Shown one piece after another: positions 5,709-6,017 of a stretch of DNA of 6,017 nt. How positions within the stretch are numbered: position 1 is the stretch's first letter; each line of letters begins with the position of its first letter. The translations under genes were made by a program, and so were the position numbers. This DNA is from Acidobacteriota bacterium (GTDB lineage Bacteria; Acidobacteriota; Terriglobia; Terriglobales; Acidobacteriaceae). The stretch spans positions 1-6,017 of the forward strand of contig JAJYBT010000193.1 of assembly GCA_021778875.1 (NCBI GenBank). The letters are read 5' to 3'. Below the pieces are notes generated by a model. That model was not told the origin of the DNA and searched no databases. It worked only from the letters and a program-made list of their open reading frames with translations.

Positions 5709-6017
5709 ATGCTGCTTCCTGAGAGTTACCAGGCCGCGCTGTTGCTGATGATCCTGAGCATGCTGTGCTGGGGATCGTGGGCGAACACGCTGAAGCTGTG
5801 CCCACGCTACCGGTTCCAGCTCTTCTACTGGGACTATGCGCTGGGGCTGGCTGCCGGGGCGCTGCTGTGGGGCTTGACGGCCGGCAGCCTGGGAGGCACG
5901 CCACCGGACTTTGCCAGCGCCATAACGCACGCGCCGATGGCGACGGTGCTGTGGGCGGCGGGCGGCGGCGTGGTGTTCAATGTGGCCAACCTGCTGCTGG
6001 TGGCGGCGATTGAGGTG
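5709..6017 (+). CDS. GRP/RbsU-GlcU or ureide-permease-type membrane transporter (partial, N-terminal 103 codons)
   Basis: An open frame runs from the ATG at 5709 to the window edge without a stop. The product begins MLLPESYQAALLL and has hydrophobic segments near residues 8-25, 38-57 and 78-102, fitting the first membrane helices of a roughly ten-helix carrier in the drug/metabolite transporter superfamily. CWGSWANTLKL at 20-30 and FQLFYWDYALGL at 36-47 resemble bacterial glucose/ribose porters (RbsU/GlcU) and ureide-permease-like proteins, often labelled DMT permeases. FNVANLLLVAAIEV near the window edge fits the same family. The usual role is uptake of a sugar or a related small solute, perhaps proton-coupled; the substrate cannot be told from this fragment. 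It lies 57 bp after etfA on the same strand with its own good ribosome-binding site, and the functional link to Etf is unclear. Confidence 0.78.
   Translation, partial: MLLPESYQAALLLMILSMLCWGSWANTLKLCPRYRFQLFYWDYALGLAAGALLWGLTAGSLGGTPPDFASAITHAPMATVLWAAGGGVVFNVANLLLVAAIEV

Noticed and set aside
5765..6013. Plus-strand frame of 82 codons near the right edge
   Set aside because: It is out of frame with the membrane protein starting at 5709, which has a good ribosome-binding site, membrane helices and family motifs.

Overview
The window is GC-rich bacterial DNA with tightly packed genes. It looks like a chromosomal segment of a soil acidobacterium of the Terriglobales type, or a close relative. 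That placement is inferred from codon style, the respiratory Etf module and the sugar-transporter family; no rRNA or other marker is present to prove it. No mobile element, CRISPR array, tRNA or phage gene was seen.

Left part (1-1793): two nucleotide-sugar genes are transcribed divergently from a 135-bp spacer. On the minus strand is the N-terminal part of an NAD-dependent sugar-nucleotide epimerase/dehydratase of the GalE/WbpP type; its 3' end lies beyond base 1. On the plus strand is a complete WbpA-type UDP-N-acetylglucosamine 6-dehydrogenase. Together they suggest production of UDP-N-acetyl-hexosaminuronic acids for a surface polysaccharide. The dehydrogenase has a plausible -10 box so close to its ATG that the message may be leaderless.

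Middle part (1794-5651): after about 210 bp of non-coding DNA come three genes in one apparent operon. The first encodes a membrane-anchored Fe-S protein with a cytochrome-like N-terminal domain, two 4Fe-4S motifs and two cysteine-rich CCG (HdrD/DUF224-type) domains. It is followed, 19 nt later, by etfB and then, with a 4-nt ATGA overlap, by etfA. The set matches the EtfAB:(methyl)menaquinone oxidoreductase (EMO) arrangement. EtfAB would collect electrons from flavin dehydrogenases such as acyl-CoA dehydrogenases, and the membrane protein would pass them to the quinone pool in place of the flavoprotein ETF-QO. The spacer upstream carries a perfect 10-bp direct repeat close to the start codon.

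Right part (5652-6017): after 57 bp, a strong ribosome-binding site precedes the first 103 codons of a multi-pass membrane protein of the GRP/RbsU-GlcU or ureide-permease type, cut by the window edge.

Nothing here is clearly a new system. The points most worth a second look are the EMO-Etf module with its family-specific motif variants, the repeat upstream of it, and the possibly leaderless dehydrogenase promoter.
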